Shown: positions 12,899-24,290 of the stretch, in pieces
Position numbering within the stretch: the first letter of the stretch is position 1
Layout: each line of letters begins with the position of its first letter
Assembly (NCBI GenBank): GCA_964036045.1
Contig: OZ038387.1
Location: 22,381,637 to 22,445,636, forward strand
Source: Eutreptiella sp. 'Long Island Sound 2002'
Lineage: Eukaryota > Euglenozoa > Euglenophyceae > Eutreptiales > Eutreptiaceae
Direction: 5' to 3'
Length of the DNA stretch: 64,000 bases
The notes under the pieces: generated by a model
Database searches by the model: none
What the model was told of the DNA's origin: nothing
Seen by the model: only the letters and a program-made list of their open reading frames with translations
Position numbers and translations under genes: made by a program

Positions 12899-13770
12899 AC
12901 CCCCCCCCCCCCCCGGCCCTACAAGTAAGCTTCCGTCGTCGACATGGCGCAGCCGCCGCCAATGCAGCAATGTCTTGGCACAGGAGCAACATGAGCATGT
13001 AAACAGACTGCAGAGACACTGCGGACACAAGCCGCAGCCCGCAGCGCACCTGAATACTCACAACAGTTTTGTAGCTGTGCCACCCAAGACGGGCTTTCGC
13101 AGCAGCCACAGCCTCGGAGTACGCCTGCGTCGGATTACTGCAAACAGCGAACAATGACAACTCAACAATAACCCCCCCAGTCGAGGGCACTAGACAGCGC
13201 ACTGATAAAAAGCCTGAACCCCCAGCTGAAGCCCAAGCATAACCGACGGTAAATCGAGCACTTCCCCCGCACCTTTGCCCATTTTTATCCATTGATTCAC
13301 GGGCTCCTGAATAACCCCCCCCCCCCCCCACTTATAAAACCCCCCCCCACCTATAACCCACCCCCCCGGAGATCCGTGCCACCTAGGGACTTATAACCCC
13401 CCCTTTTCAGCACACAAGCATAGAACAAGAAATGCCAGCAGATGGAATGCCAATAATCGGGAATCTGTTACTTCTTCCAGAGCTGCATCAATGAGGCCTG
13501 TGCCTGTTTCTTGGCAGGGCGCTGCTCATTGGCATTCCCCCACCTCATCATCATCAGGAGCTGCAGCACCACGTCTCCCACAGATGGGTCCAAATCAATT
13601 TCCATAGCAAAAAGATGAATGACGTCTGTAGGTGCAAATGTGTCTGGATCCATGCCACCCAGGGACTTATAACCCCCCCCCCACTTATCCCCCCCCCCGC
13701 ACCCTCAACCAATCCGCAATGCTACCGCCATCGGGGGGTTTATAAGTGAGGGGGGGGGTTCAATTACCAG
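12899..13770. repeat. C-run and TTATAACCCCCC repeats
   Basis: The motif ACTTATAACCCCCC recurs near 13331, 13390, 13667 and 13685, and inverted near 13740. A longer direct duplication (GATCC.TGCCACC.AGGGACTTATAACC) lies at 13372-13407 and 13648-13680. C runs reach 15 bases (12900-12914, 13315-13329). Confidence 0.6.
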
Positions 13771-13804
13771 TCTAATTGGTTGCCGCTCTTGAGTCCCTCC
13801 CTCC

Positions 13805-13830
13805 CTTTCTTTCTTTCTTTCTTTCTTTCT
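13805..13830. repeat. (TTTC)n microsatellite
   Basis: About six TTTC units. A reverse-orientation (AAAG)n tract lies at 49323-49352. Confidence 0.9.
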
Positions 13831-13899
13831 GAGAACAGCGAAAAACTTTCTGCAGCATGGTTGACTCAAACCCGGCCACCCCTGGCTTTGGTGGAGCGA

Positions 13900-14620
13900 T
13901 CCAAGCATGCGCTTGAAAAGCCCCCCTTGCGGGGTGATGGCTGGTTCCGCCCCCGACCACTTCTGTAAATCCCCTTCAGCCACCTTTCCCCTCAGGCGCA
14001 TCCCTGGCTGTGTACCCCAACTGCGGTGTCCTCCTCTGCTGGTCCTCATTCCCGGCTGCCGGGACTGGCAGGCACAAAAAACAGACGCGCAAAACGTTCC
14101 AAGGCAACTGCACAGGGACAGGGAGTGCTGAACTGCAGTTTATGCTGCACCAGCGATTGGTCCGGGCCGTCACACATGCCTCAGCTCATGCTGCAGCAGG
14201 CCAAAACCGCTGGCAGTGGTACCGTTTCGGAGTGCTGTGGCACAACAGGGCGTTGACTCCGTTATACTACAAGGGGCCAGGTCCGACGATGATCCTCCTC
14301 GACCCACCCAGCCCACCATTTTTGGACTCAAGAGGAACCGTTGCCCGGGTGGTTCCAGGGAAGCAGTTGTGGGTTGTAGCTTCCACCGACTGTGCAATAC
14401 CCGCTGTACAAAGCGCCGCAACACAGTAAGCTACCACCAGCTACCCCTCTCCCACCCTTCCCGCCCCAGCTCCCCTCCCACACACTCCCCCGCAGCACAA
14501 AAGCGTCCAAAAAACACACAAAAGCGTGTCAAATCGAAGGTACCAAACGGCACAGTGAATACACCTTTCTGGTTCAGCCCCCCTCCCCCCCTATGGGGAT
14601 CACTTGCCCCATGAGGTGTT
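13900..14620 (+). other. Possible exon region, unrecognised
   Basis: Two overlapping plus-strand frames (14010-14429 and 14216-14614) have fairly balanced composition. A minus-strand frame of 166 codons overlaps them. No family is recognised and no frame can be preferred, so this is recorded only as possible coding DNA. Confidence 0.2.
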
Positions 14621-14775
14621 TGTAAATGGCGTGCTCTGCTTGGGCGTCGCTTGGGGTCACTCACACAACCCACTATTTCTATTTCTATTTCTTCACTATG
14701 ACGCGTGGACATACAAATTACACACTGTAAGTTTGACCTTTTGGCGACGCTGCATGTTACCACAGCTCTGTAGAA

Positions 14776-15147
14776 ATGCAACGTGCAGACCAACAACAGG
14801 AGGACAAGACTGAACCTCAAGAGAAATGCATTAATTTGTGTTGCACGGTTCCAGCGGGACTCCGTTCCAAAGAGCGCCCGTATCCGGCTTGTGTAGTGCG
14901 GGTTCATGGCCTGGACACATGGGCAGTGCATGTGGGCAGAACCAGCTGTTCATGTGCAACAAAAGGGGGGAGAGAGTGCTGGACACAGGTGCGTCCCATG
15001 GTTAACAAAAGCATTACTGTCTATGGTGTTCACCATCAAATGAATGGCAGCACCAACAATCTCATTTTAATCAACACTGAATATTGGGAACGAGCTGGTC
15101 AGGGAGGGAACATCAAACACACTACTAAAAGGGGCTGCATAAGGAAG
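14776..15147 (+). CDS. Hypothetical ORF, interrupted by the inverted-repeat element
   Basis: An ATG at 14776 opens a frame of about 124 codons (start MQRADQQQEDK) with a Cys-rich middle (CINLCC, CSCATKG). The frame runs into the left end of the candidate transposon at 15148, where it becomes A/T-rich and ends at 15297. If it is a real gene, the element insertion has replaced its 3' part. No family recognised. Confidence 0.25.
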
Positions 15148-15690
15148 TACCGTGTGAATCCTAAATATTCGCGGAATCCTAATTTTTGCGTTGCGTGTTT
15201 TGAATTAATAATAAGCAAAATTTTCGCGACGGCATCCAAAATGGACAAAAAATATTTTGTTTTTGCGATTTTGTCTGCGGAACCCATTTTTGCGTAGGGT
15301 GTTGCACCAAAATTTTTTGTTTTTTTGGGGGTTTTTTTGCGTTTTGGGGATCGGGGTTGATTCCTGTTGTTGCTACTGCAAGAGACTGTGTGTACCTTGG
15401 ACTCTGGGATTGCAGTCCATAGCACAGATAAGCACCAACAAGCATGATTCAGGTCTACCAGTTTTTCAACAAACCAGTTGCAAACTGATCCATAATAGTG
15501 CCCGTGGCACGTGAAGTGCTGCCTTGCAACCCGCCCCCTGTTCGGAGCAAAAATTTTCCACTTTACGGGCCACTGTGCGGGGCGGACCTTTTTTGGTAAA
15601 AACCCTCAGCAGGGCACTGCCTGGTAACCCCAATCACCAAAGTATGTTCAGACTCTATACCACCAAGAACCCACAACTTACCACAGACAT

Positions 15691-15767
15691 GTCATACCCA
15701 AGTTGGTAGATGCATGCGCTCGCAACCGGGGAGTCCTGGGTTCGATTCCTGCTACAGGCACTTTTTT
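15691..15767 (+). ncRNA. tRNA-like sequence or SINE head with pol III boxes
   Basis: TACCCAAGTTGG at 15695 matches the A-box consensus at all but one position. GGTTCGATTCC at 15739-15749 matches the B box exactly. A T6 tract, a usual RNA polymerase III terminator, follows at 15762-15767. The T arm forms only with wobbles, and the acceptor stem does not pair with any upstream GCCTGTA. It is therefore a decayed tRNA gene or the tRNA-derived head of a SINE, not a working tRNA. Confidence 0.45.
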
Positions 15768-15768
15768 C

Positions 15769-15998
15769 TGGTGCTTCTTCTGGCGCTTTTTCAGCAGTAC
15801 AGGTGCACATGACATGCATTGAACACAATCACAAACAACAAGAAAAAAGCTTGGTACTTTTCTGGCGCTTTTTCTGGCGCTTCTGGCGCTTTTGCTGGCG
15901 CTTTTTCTGGCGCTTCTGGCGCTTTTTCTGGCGCTTTTTCAGCATTACAAGTGCACATGACATGCATTGAACACAATCACAAACAACAACAAAAAAGC
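15769..15998. repeat. CTGGCGCTTTTT repeat inside a direct duplication
   Basis: A segment reading GTGCACATGACATGCATTG, followed by AACACAATCACAAACAACAA, occurs at about 15802-15843 and again at about 15951-15991. Between the copies are tandem (TT)CTGGCGCTT units. Similar CTGGCGC units also precede the first copy. Confidence 0.8.
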
Positions 15999-16472
15999 TG
16001 GGGACCACAAATCTTTGAATCCAGCCACTCGCCGGCTGGGTAGTGTACCCTGAGGCACACGGTCATCCACGGTGATGGTCTTCAATGTCTTCTCTTTCTT
16101 TGCCTTGCGTAAAGGTTTCACTGGTTTCACTGGTACAGCACGTGTGGCAGTAGTAGTGGCTGAACTTGTTGCAGTAGTAGCAGTAGCAGTAGCAGTAGCA
16201 GTAGCAGTAGCAGTAGCAGTAGCAGCAGTAGCAGTAGCAGTAGCAGTAGCAGTAGCAGTAGCAGCAGTAGTAGTACTGGTTGAAGTAGCGGACCGACTAG
16301 ACGTTGACCCAAAAAAAGGGTTTGGGCGGGCTTGGCGGACACACAGCTCACAAATAACCCAATCTTCAGCACAATCAGAATGCTTCTGTCGAAGGGTACA
16401 ACGATCCGACTCGGCCAAAGACAAAAAAGCAACAGTTTCAGCATTCTTGGAGTGGCATACATTACAAGGCAT
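15945..16472 (-). CDS. Small Cys-rich zinc-finger-like protein with Ala/Thr repeat
   Basis: The frame of 175 codons starts at an ATG at 16472 (MPCNVCHSKNAE). Likely metal ligands are C3, C6, C25, H31, C34, C41 and C44. Residues of about 65-115 are an Ala-Thr repeat produced by the (GTAGCA)n tract. A basic stretch follows (VKPVKPLRKAKKEKT). An AG acceptor-like site (CTTGACCAG) lies just before the ATG, so an upstream exon is possible. It lies wholly inside the candidate inverted-repeat element and may be its own gene. No family identified. Confidence 0.4.
   Translation of the reverse strand: MPCNVCHSKNAETVAFLSLAESDRCTLRQKHSDCAEDWVICELCVRQARPNPFFGSTSSRSATSTSTTTAATATATATATATAATATATATATATATATTATSSATTTATRAVPVKPVKPLRKAKKEKTLKTITVDDRVPQGTLPSRRVAGFKDLWSPAFLLLFVIVFNACHVHL
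16171..16275. repeat. (GTAGCA)n microsatellite
   Basis: Tandem GTAGCA hexamers with interruptions. On the minus strand they encode alternating Ala and Thr within the ORF above. Confidence 0.9.
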
Positions 16473-17662
16473 AGTCTGGTCAAGAGCATAGGGGAGGGCA
16501 GGAAAAAGAGACAAATGGGTGCCTAATATTGCCTATTTCTGTGCTATGGTTCTGAGAACCCACTGTACAGGCCACTGTTCGGGGCTGTACGGGAAATACG
16601 GGATTCCCGTACGGGGGTGGGGTTGGCCTTGTCATCTCGTCTCGTTAATAGTGCATGAAAACCCAGGAGAAACCCTCGACCCGCGGGTTTACTCCTTTTT
16701 ACCAACAACCAACAACCAACTTCGAATCACAGATGGACTGGCAATCAAATGTCCTGAACCAGCCCCTTTATCTGCTTTCCGGCACATCAGCATCTGGATT
16801 AAAATATCTAATATTGTGACAATCCTGGATGCCCTGATTCGTGGTCCCTGATTCATCATTCTCTGAAAGCATAGCAAGGGGCAAAATGGGGCATGAAACA
16901 CGGAAAAGGGGGGGGGGGGGCAAGCAGTGGGGCAAACACAGCATCCCTCCCGCAATTCTGGCATTATTGCAAAAAGGGGGGTAGGGGCAAAAAATAGTTT
17001 ATTTTTGCGATTTTTTTTGCGGAACCCATTTTTGCGTAAGGCATGACGCCAAAAATTAATATTTTTTTGCGTTTTATTTTTTTTTTGCGGACAACAACAC
17101 CCTGTGCCGGGAATTAAATATTTTCGCAAATCTTTAGGATTCGCACGGTATGTTGAGGTACCCCAGGAATGGTTTGGGCCACTGCAAAATCCCCCAACAA
17201 CACCCTGTAAAGGACCCCCTGCAAACCTTATCAAATACCCCCCGACCCACTAAAGCACCCATCCCTTGGATCTGAGGGGCCAAAATGATTCAAAGATAGC
17301 TGAAAATAGCCTAAAACCAACATACCCCAGGCAGCATGAGAAAAGGGGCAAGAGCCCACAAAGAGCCATGTGAAATCCCAGGGCACGTGTGGCATGTTGA
17401 GCCATGGCCAGTGTGTCCAAGTGATGCACTAAAACGGCACCAAATACAGTTGGGCACACCAGCATGAAATCAAAAGGAAAACTGTAAGCTAGCCACACGG
17501 TCTGCTCGGGGTGAACAATGTTTAAATCTGCAGAATACATGAGATAAGCCTGCTGATCATCCTTGGTCGGTCTGAACTTCTTGTTGAACGGGACCTGTAC
17601 CAGAAAAAAGTGGACGCACATAACAGACAACATCTGTAGCATGCGTGGACAGCTGGGCCTGT

Positions 17663-17732
17663 ACCAAAAGGTAATCAATGGGTAACATGGCCATTGCCGT
17701 CACCCATGCACCCGGGGGTTCGAACCTGTATA
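17663..17732 (+). ncRNA. Decayed tRNA(Asp)-like sequence
   Basis: GGGTTCGAACC (about 17716-17726) is a perfect B-box type core. Upstream, TAATCAATGGGTAACATGG resembles a D arm, and CATTG-CCGTCAC-CCATG resembles an anticodon arm with GTC in the anticodon position, although base 33 is C rather than T. No acceptor stem pairs. It may be a tRNA pseudogene or SINE remnant. Confidence 0.25.
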
Positions 17733-18300
17733 TTTCTGTCAACATTGTTCTAATTTGGTCATTCTTCCAGCACTTTGGTGTTCATGTTCAACAGTCAGTG
17801 CTTTGACATCTGTTTGTGTGTCTTGGTCTTAGGGTGCCTTGGAGGCAGACCTGGAGATAGTGCATATCACCGCAACCGCGCCACACACACTTTTTTAGGG
17901 GGGATACACACACGGTATACTGTGTGATACATGAAATCCGTGAAGAGAGAAAAGAGATCTTGGCCATCCACACACAGCAGTGGCCCCGGGGGGGGCGACT
18001 ACAACTGGTCCTGATGCGACACCCCCCCCCCAGCTATCTGCCAAAACTTGCGGGGGGGGGGGGGGGGAGTTGGGGCGGGGCGGGGGTCGGCGGGAGGGTG
18101 GGGAGCTTGGGATACGGTGTGATACAGAAATTTCAGTTTTTGGGATACACTCTATCTCCAGGACTGCTCAGAGGAGCGCAACTTGGCATTTTTGGAACTA
18201 TTCATCAACTGCAGATTGCTGTTGAATTACTCTGCGAACGCTTCTATTCAAATGTGAGGGCAATTGCTTGGAGACCCCTGAGCTGTTATAATTTTCGGGT

Positions 18301-18903
18301 TTGATGTGCAACCTTACAAGCCGTTGGTATTGTTCCTCAACCGTTTTGTTGTGCTGTTGTACTTGTAACTTGGCCCTACGTACCTTGGCACATCTGCACA
18401 GCCATCCATACGAATTTCCGCTCAATATTGTTCAGAGCGGCTTGTGGTGCAATGTTTTGCTTAACAGTGACCACCAGCCCACTAGTGACCACCAGAAAAA
18501 TGCAAAGAACTTGCCTGGCACAAGCATCGACTGGCAACAAGAATATCATGATGTAAAACAACACAATGCACCCCTTCCCCAGACGGAGAACGTGACCAAA
18601 CGCACTTCACATCTCTTCAGAGATCACGGATTGTACAGTGCGGTCATCCCCAACCTTTTCAGCATGCGTCAATATCCAACAGAATGCCAAGAATGGTGCT
18701 GCAAAACGGCGGTAAGGTGTCCTGTGGGATTTGCGTTGCCCCTTGTGTCTCAATCACCTCCACTACCTTTCACATGGTTGCATTCTGCCCCCCTGAAAAT
18801 AATTCTTTCGTCCAATGTACACCGAGACTCTAAGCAGGAATTGCAGCACCCTATGCAAATACAGTCGCTGGAGGCGGACAAAGAGACCGGGACGAAAATG
18901 TAG
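18301..18903 (+). CDS. Hypothetical ORF, 200 codons
   Basis: An open frame with an early ATG (18304) and a Cys-rich N-terminal segment. The rest is polar with no repeat. No homologous family is recognised, and nothing nearby supports a role. It could be chance. Confidence 0.2.
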   Translation: MMCNLTSRWYCSSTVLLCCCTCNLALRTLAHLHSHPYEFPLNIVQSGLWCNVLLNSDHQPTSDHQKNAKNLPGTSIDWQQEYHDVKQHNAPLPQTENVTKRTSHLFRDHGLYSAVIPNLFSMRQYPTECQEWCCKTAVRCPVGFALPLVSQSPPLPFTWLHSAPLKIILSSNVHRDSKQELQHPMQIQSLEADKETGTKM

Positions 18904-19491
18904 AACAACTCCCTGACACTGCCCCCACAAGCCAAACGTAGCGCTTGCACATTCCGTTGTGGCATTGTTTGCTTGGTATCATTTTCGTATTATCCAGTGC
19001 AACTGCCCATCTACAACCTCTCACCACCCTTTGCACTTCTCTGTTAATGTAGCAACCCTCGCGTACGCTCTTTTACCCTCGTGGCTGTCAGCGACCTTCT
19101 GACATTCTGCGGACCTCTACTATCCTCAGCCTTGCGTCAATTGTTTCAGCTTGGCAAAGAGTTCTGCCAAACCTTAGCAACCATCACCCATCCTCTACAT
19201 TTTTCTACAATCCTCAACTGCCCTTCTTCACCATCAAATATGGTGCAGTTTTGGGCTTTCAAAGGAATGGCTCGGGTATGAAGGGGTGGGTCAGGTTCTG
19301 GCGCGCCAATCTCACCAACCCTCACTCTCCTTCACCACCTTGTTCAACCTTTGGGAGCTGTGATTGTTGTTGAGCATGCAGGTGGAAAATATGCAAAAGC
19401 AGGCACCCCTAGTGGGCTCCCTCCGGGACTGCTAATGAAGTCATGAAGTCATGAAGTCGGAATGATGCCAGGGGCTATGAGGTGCTTACAC

Positions 19492-19517
19492 GTGTGTGTG
19501 TGTGTGTGTGTGTGTGT
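19492..19517. repeat. (GT)n microsatellite
   Basis: About 13 GT units. Confidence 0.95.
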
Positions 19518-20804
19518 CAGAGGCTTTGCATGCTGAATTCGACTGAATTCGACCGAGGAGATGACGGGTGACATCAGTAATGAACGCCGTCATGAACGCC
19601 TTTTCGATATTTTTCCACCCGTGTGTCTCGATTCTTGGTGATTCTTTGTCTTCATTCATGTCCAAGGATCTTTTGTTCACTGGCAACAGTCATGAAGGTG
19701 CATCAATCCTGAGGACATGCCACACCCCTGATAAGATAAGTTGTTGTTCTCTTTTCTTTGCTGATGAAAGGTGCTTTTGAACGAGGACATAGGGCCAAAA
19801 ATCAAAATGGTTCGTGCAACAATACAAGGCAACAATTCGGGGCGTGTCAGGGAACTGACCAGAGTAACGATCTAAGATTGCTTTCGCAAATGGCATCAAA
19901 TGAACCATGAGTGCCCAAAGTCACACCACGTGTTGGTTCCTCCAAAACAATAATCGGAAAATACTGGCGCGCTTCCTGGACATGTGTCCCCAATTTGAGG
20001 CAGCAGCCGTGTGCACCACTTTCCAAGGTATAGGTCAGGCCGCAAGGAATGAGTAAATGAATCATGGACTGTACAATGACACTCGTAACACTACCGCTTT
20101 AGGCGCCCTCGAGGAGCAGATGCACTGCAAAGCATAAAAGCAGATTAGCAAGCGCACCTGAATCAAATCTCTGAAGTGGCTGTACTCCCACTGCAACTCT
20201 GAAGGAGGCTGGAAATGCTTGTGGAACTGCGCAAATGTAGGTCCAGCGAAGCGCTACTTGATGGGTTGAGCCAAAGAGGCACAGGGCAACAACTACCACG
20301 GCTGATTGTGGTGCTCACCTCCTGTGCTCACGTCCATGCGCCCATACATGCGCAGTATCCGCTGTTGCACTCAGACTCGGGGTCGCAGTTGCATTGGGCA
20401 AAAGAGCGAAATAGAGCGTGTGGGACACAGACCTGGTCGTGCAGTATCACAAGGATCCGGCCTGTCAACAGGGCATACAGAAAAGCGGACAGTTGCCCCT
20501 GCAGTCGGTTGCCCCATCCCATTCCGTCGGAGAACTTGAAGACGATGAAGCGGTGCGGAATGGACCTGCAGCAAATTGCACATGCAAAGAGAGCCTGACC
20601 ATCAGACACCCCACGCTGTGAGGCAGTACAGGCTCGTGCGACCACAATGGCAAAGCCGCAATGCAGCAATGAACCCTGGCACACCCACCACAGAACACGT
20701 GGTAGTGCTGTGGGCGCAGCCAGGGACCGCCATCACTAGTGATCAGCACGCGGCGTGAAACGCTCCATTGGTGTCGGCTACGACGCATAGCACTACACCC
20801 CACC

Positions 20805-21715
20805 TGAGGGCCATGCACTTGAGCTGTGCGCGGAGCCCATGCAGTTGGCCCATGCAGTTGGGCCGTGTACCTGGGCCATGCACTTGGGTCTAGCACTTGC
20901 ATCTTGGTGGTGATATCCGTGTGTACATCATTGGCGGGTGTGGGACTGACTGGGGCGGAAGTGTGAAGGCCCATTGTCGCTAACGAACCTCCGGGTGCCT
21001 CTGCTGAAGTCTTCGTTCCCCTCCAGCTTTGGCAATGTGCAGAGCCCAAGTGCACGGCCCTTGTGCATGGCAGCGGCTCATGGCCCTAGTGAACGGCCCA
21101 GGTGTGTGGCCCTTGTGCAAGGTCCAAGGGCATGGACAAAAGGGCAGGCACGAGGGCCTGGCTCAAATGTTTGGCCCCTGCGCAGGGCACAAGCACATAG
21201 CCGAAGCAGAGAACCCTGGTCCACGCCCAAGGGCGTGGCCCAAGCGTCAAATGCAGATGTGTGGCCCCAGTACATCGCCAATTACATGGGCCGAATGTAT
21301 GGCTCATGTGTGTGGCCCGAGGGCACGGACAACGTGACTGAGGGTATGGCCCAAGCACACAGCACAAATGCATGTCCCAGGCATAAACCGCTGGTGCATG
21401 GCCCAGTGCATGAGCCAAACGCATGGTCCAAGTGCCCAGCCCAAGTGCCTGGCCCAAGGAGGGGCGCACGGGCATGGCCAACGTGCGTGCCCTGAGGGCA
21501 TGTTTGAAAGGGAATGGGTGGGACTGCACAGCCCGCGTGAATGGCCCAAGGGCATGGCCCATGTGCATGACCCAAGGATGTGGCCAAAGCGCATAGCCCA
21601 AGGCCATAGGCCATGTGCATGGCCCAAGTGCACAGCCCATATGCATAGTCCAAATGCAAGGGCCACACACATGACCCAGGTGCATGGCCCCCTTCATGGC
21701 CCGAGTGCGCACCTT
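20805..21715. repeat. Degenerate GGCCCA-GTGCATG minisatellite
   Basis: Several dozen imperfect short units, roughly 15-20 bp, combine GGCCCA(A/T)G and GTGCATG. Open frames of 173 and 226 codons on the two strands are a by-product of the repeat. Confidence 0.85.
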
Positions 21716-23140
21716 TTTAATATCATATCGCTGTACAATTTGCGGTATTCGCGCACGAAAGGCCAATCTTCACTATATTTTGGGCCCTGAGCAGGAGGTG
21801 CACGAACTCTAATCTAATGGACTGCAAGACTGCGCCAGGTCAGATCATCAGTGTCGCAAAACCGAGGAAAACTCCCCCCCCCTCCCTCCCTCCAACCCTC
21901 CCTTTCTCCAGTTGGGGGGGGAGGGGTCTGCTTATTTGGGTCACCGTGTTTCAGGCGGGAAAACCCACTGCTTCAGGACTGTATGTGCACCACAGAGGCT
22001 CACGTTGTTTATCAGTTCCAAAGAACACATGCAAGCAGTTGGAACACCATGTCATCAGGGAGGGAGTGCAGGTCTTTGGGTTGCAATACTTGTTGAACTG
22101 TGAGCTTCTAGGACAAGACAAGGGGCAACTCAGCCACATGCAACATGCCGAGCAACATGCTTCCAGGCACCAGGCACTTTGGGTTTATCAGCTTTTGGTT
22201 TTTGTGGCATAGTTTTCATGATGTCATTTGCATTGGTCATTTACACAGATAAAATTGCAGCCTCCAATACAAAAAAAAATGAGGGATGGTTGAAGGTACC
22301 ACACAAATAATGAACATAGCTGCGCCTCTTCTACGAGAGGAAAGCACAGTTCATGTCCAGAAAAGGCGTAAATCGCATACTTTTTTGCCTGTATGTCACA
22401 TACACATTGTTTCTTATGTAACTTGCGCATGGAAGAAGAAACAGAAAAGGGGGGGGGATTTTTCCCCCCTGTAAGTCACATGCACTTACCCTCCCCCCCC
22501 CCTTGCGCAAGCACGGCCAAGGTCAGAAAAACAACGGTCACACGGGGTCCCCGTGCGTAGACAAGCCCGTGCTTGCGCGCGACGCGCAACACAAATAGAC
22601 ACTGCACACAGAAAACCTGCCCGTATCCCACACCAAGCACATCACTCACAAACATGGCACTAGAACACAACGTGTAGGCAAAATTCAGCATGGTCCTCAT
22701 GTCCTTACTGCCCATCAACGGGTACGGAATAGAAACCCTTTCCAACCGCGTAGAAGGACCAACGATGGTGGCGGGTGCATGCTCACCGGTGGATCGGATG
22801 TATGTGACACCCAAGCCAGTGATAGCAACATTTTTCATGGCTAAAAACCACAGCCAAACAATTACCATTGGGTTGCAGTACCAATCAGAATGTTGTTGTG
22901 AGCAAGAGGAACCATCACAAACATGACCCAGCCCTTCTTTCCCTGTACAATCAGCGCACAATCACGAAACAATGAATTTCTGACCATAAAAACCGTGGTC
23001 AGAAAAACCCATCAAAACAACGGTCACACGGGGTCTTCGTGCTTAGACAAGGCCGTGCTTGCGCAAGGGGGGGGGGGGTACTTATGTAGGTGGCATACCT
23101 TCTCTCTTTTTTTCAAAAAAAAAAAAAAGAGCAACCCAAC
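21716..23140. other. Mostly unassigned, one possible exon
   Basis: No clear gene. A possible minus-strand exon is listed separately at 22476-22961. Short copies of the AAATCGCATAC / GTAAGTCACATG repeat lie at 22360-22490, and a 12-base G run at 23067-23078. Confidence 0.35.
22476..22961 (-). CDS. Possible exon with SH3/chromo-like motif
   Basis: A 161-codon frame contains the stretch GVTYIRSTGEHAPATIVGPS followed by TRLERVSIPY. Its spacing (hydrophobic strand, PATIVGPS turn, VSI strand) resembles small beta-barrel modules near the C-terminus of some retroelement polyproteins. This is a weak resemblance from memory of family patterns. No other retroelement motif is visible nearby. Confidence 0.25.
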   Translation of the reverse strand: MCADCTGKEGLGHVCDGSSCSQQHSDWYCNPMVIVWLWFLAMKNVAITGLGVTYIRSTGEHAPATIVGPSTRLERVSIPYPLMGSKDMRTMLNFAYTLCSSAMFVSDVLGVGYGQVFCVQCLFVLRVARKHGLVYARGPRVTVVFLTLAVLAQGGGEGKCM

Positions 23141-23149
23141 AACGACAAC

Positions 23150-24290
23150 GATTGCCACTACAGGAGGTGAAGCATAGAGCCCCCGCGAACATTTTAGGTA
23201 CCTTTGGCACAAATAAAGCAAATGGAGCCGTAGCATGAGGGAGAGTTGAGTGTAAACCCATGAAGAGTCGTGGAGTTGAAAATAACATTAGAAAAGGTGC
23301 AACACCACAACTACTTGCACAATCGTGCTTGTAGATGACCTTGGTGTCCCCTCACATAGGCTTTGCACGGGGATTGGAATTCCGTGCACATGTGGCATAA
23401 AGATTCCCTGTGAGGTCCTTGATGAGGTCGTTGATGAACTATTGGTCACATTTCTATTGACACGTCTCATGCACAGGACAGCCAACTGTCACCTTAGACC
23501 ACACATCATGGATTGTATCTGTTGACAAATACCTTCCACATGAGAGGATTCAATGGTTGTCCCGTCAAGGCTACGGCTATGAGGAGGAGGCGGCTGAAAT
23601 ATTTTCCTTGGGCTTGATAAGAGGCTGCTGAAGTTCAACAAAGGGGGCTGACGTAAATGTGGGCGTGTCCTCAGAGTTGGAGGTTGTTGAGGGAGGAGAT
23701 TCTCTGGCTTTCCCGCGACGCACATCATCTATTTTCCACGGTAGCGCCTCGGAGTCGGATAGACTGATTTGCGTTCATGATGTGCATTGCTTCTTGGATG
23801 ATCCTTTCAGCAAAAGCGTAACATCAACATCCTCCAAGGTTCCCCGATGGACAACCACCTCCTTGAATAGGGGCAAGGATCGGTAGCCACATGACCAACC
23901 ATCTTTGACAACCCAACACCTGAGCATGGGTGGAAACCGCTTTTTGTGTTTCAACATTGGTTGAATCACCGTGGCCCCACGCAATGGCTCCCAAATCACA
24001 CCTTTGAATGCCCATGCTGACACAGTGCAATCCATGGCACCAAAAAACTAGTGGAGCCTGGCGCGATTGTCACTATTAACAACAAATGCGTGGTGCTGCC
24101 GCCGCCAAGCTAAAACACCACAAATTGCCTCATTATGGTCATATTTCTCCGTTTTTATGAGGGGGGACACAATGTATGTCACCGCGATAATCATGCACGT
24201 GGATCCCCGACTTCATTATGATACCACTTGTCAAAAAGCCACACCATAATTCCTTGCCACTTCACCAATCTCCCTCCACAATAGGTGCTG
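23150..24290 (-). pseudogene. Decayed second copy of the Ulp1/C48-like protease
   Basis: It matches the copy at 9.9-11.75 kb in order and strand. The N-terminal part retains FDKWYHNEVGDPRA. The centre reads VNSDNRARLH then TAG (24048-24050) where the first copy has the Trp of HWFL, so a W codon has become a stop. The catalytic Cys persists in DGWSCGY (Cys codon 23889-23891), but the oxyanion Gln is lost (VVKDG for FQEDG). The C-terminal part (about 23300-23440) and the 3' flank carrying GGTGAAGCATA(T/G)AGCCCCC (about 23166-23190) match too. It is a non-functional paralogue, showing that the protease is part of a repeated element. Confidence 0.8.

Larger units (their letters stand above)
15148..17150. 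mobile_element. Candidate DNA transposon with terminal inverted repeats
   Basis: The left end starts TACCGTGTGAATCCTAAA at 15148. The reverse complement of the right end starts TACCGTGCGAATCCTAAA at 17150. The inverted match continues for about 30 bp with four mismatches. If the outer TA is the duplicated target, the element resembles TA-targeting superfamilies (Tc1/mariner-like and others). The interior holds a Cys-rich ORF on the minus strand (15945-16472), a tRNA-like segment and several simple repeats. A segment containing TGCGGAACCCATTTTTGCG occurs in direct orientation at about 15240-15350 and 16985-17095. No recognisable transposase is present, so it would be non-autonomous. Confidence 0.5.
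17151..20800. other. Largely unassigned region
   Basis: It contains a possible decayed tRNA, a 16-base G run (18052-18067), a triple ATGAAGTC repeat (19435-19458) and a (GT)n tract (19492-19517). A 200-codon plus-strand frame (18301-18903) has ordinary composition but no recognisable domain; it is the longest uninterrupted frame here. Confidence 0.35.

Noticed and set aside
15691-15767. Functional tRNA gene
   Set aside because: A and B boxes are good, but no acceptor stem forms and the T stem is mostly wobble pairs.
20465-21766. Frames up to 226 codons over the GGCCCA/TGCATG repeats
   Set aside because: Low-complexity product of a short tandem repeat; open on both strands.
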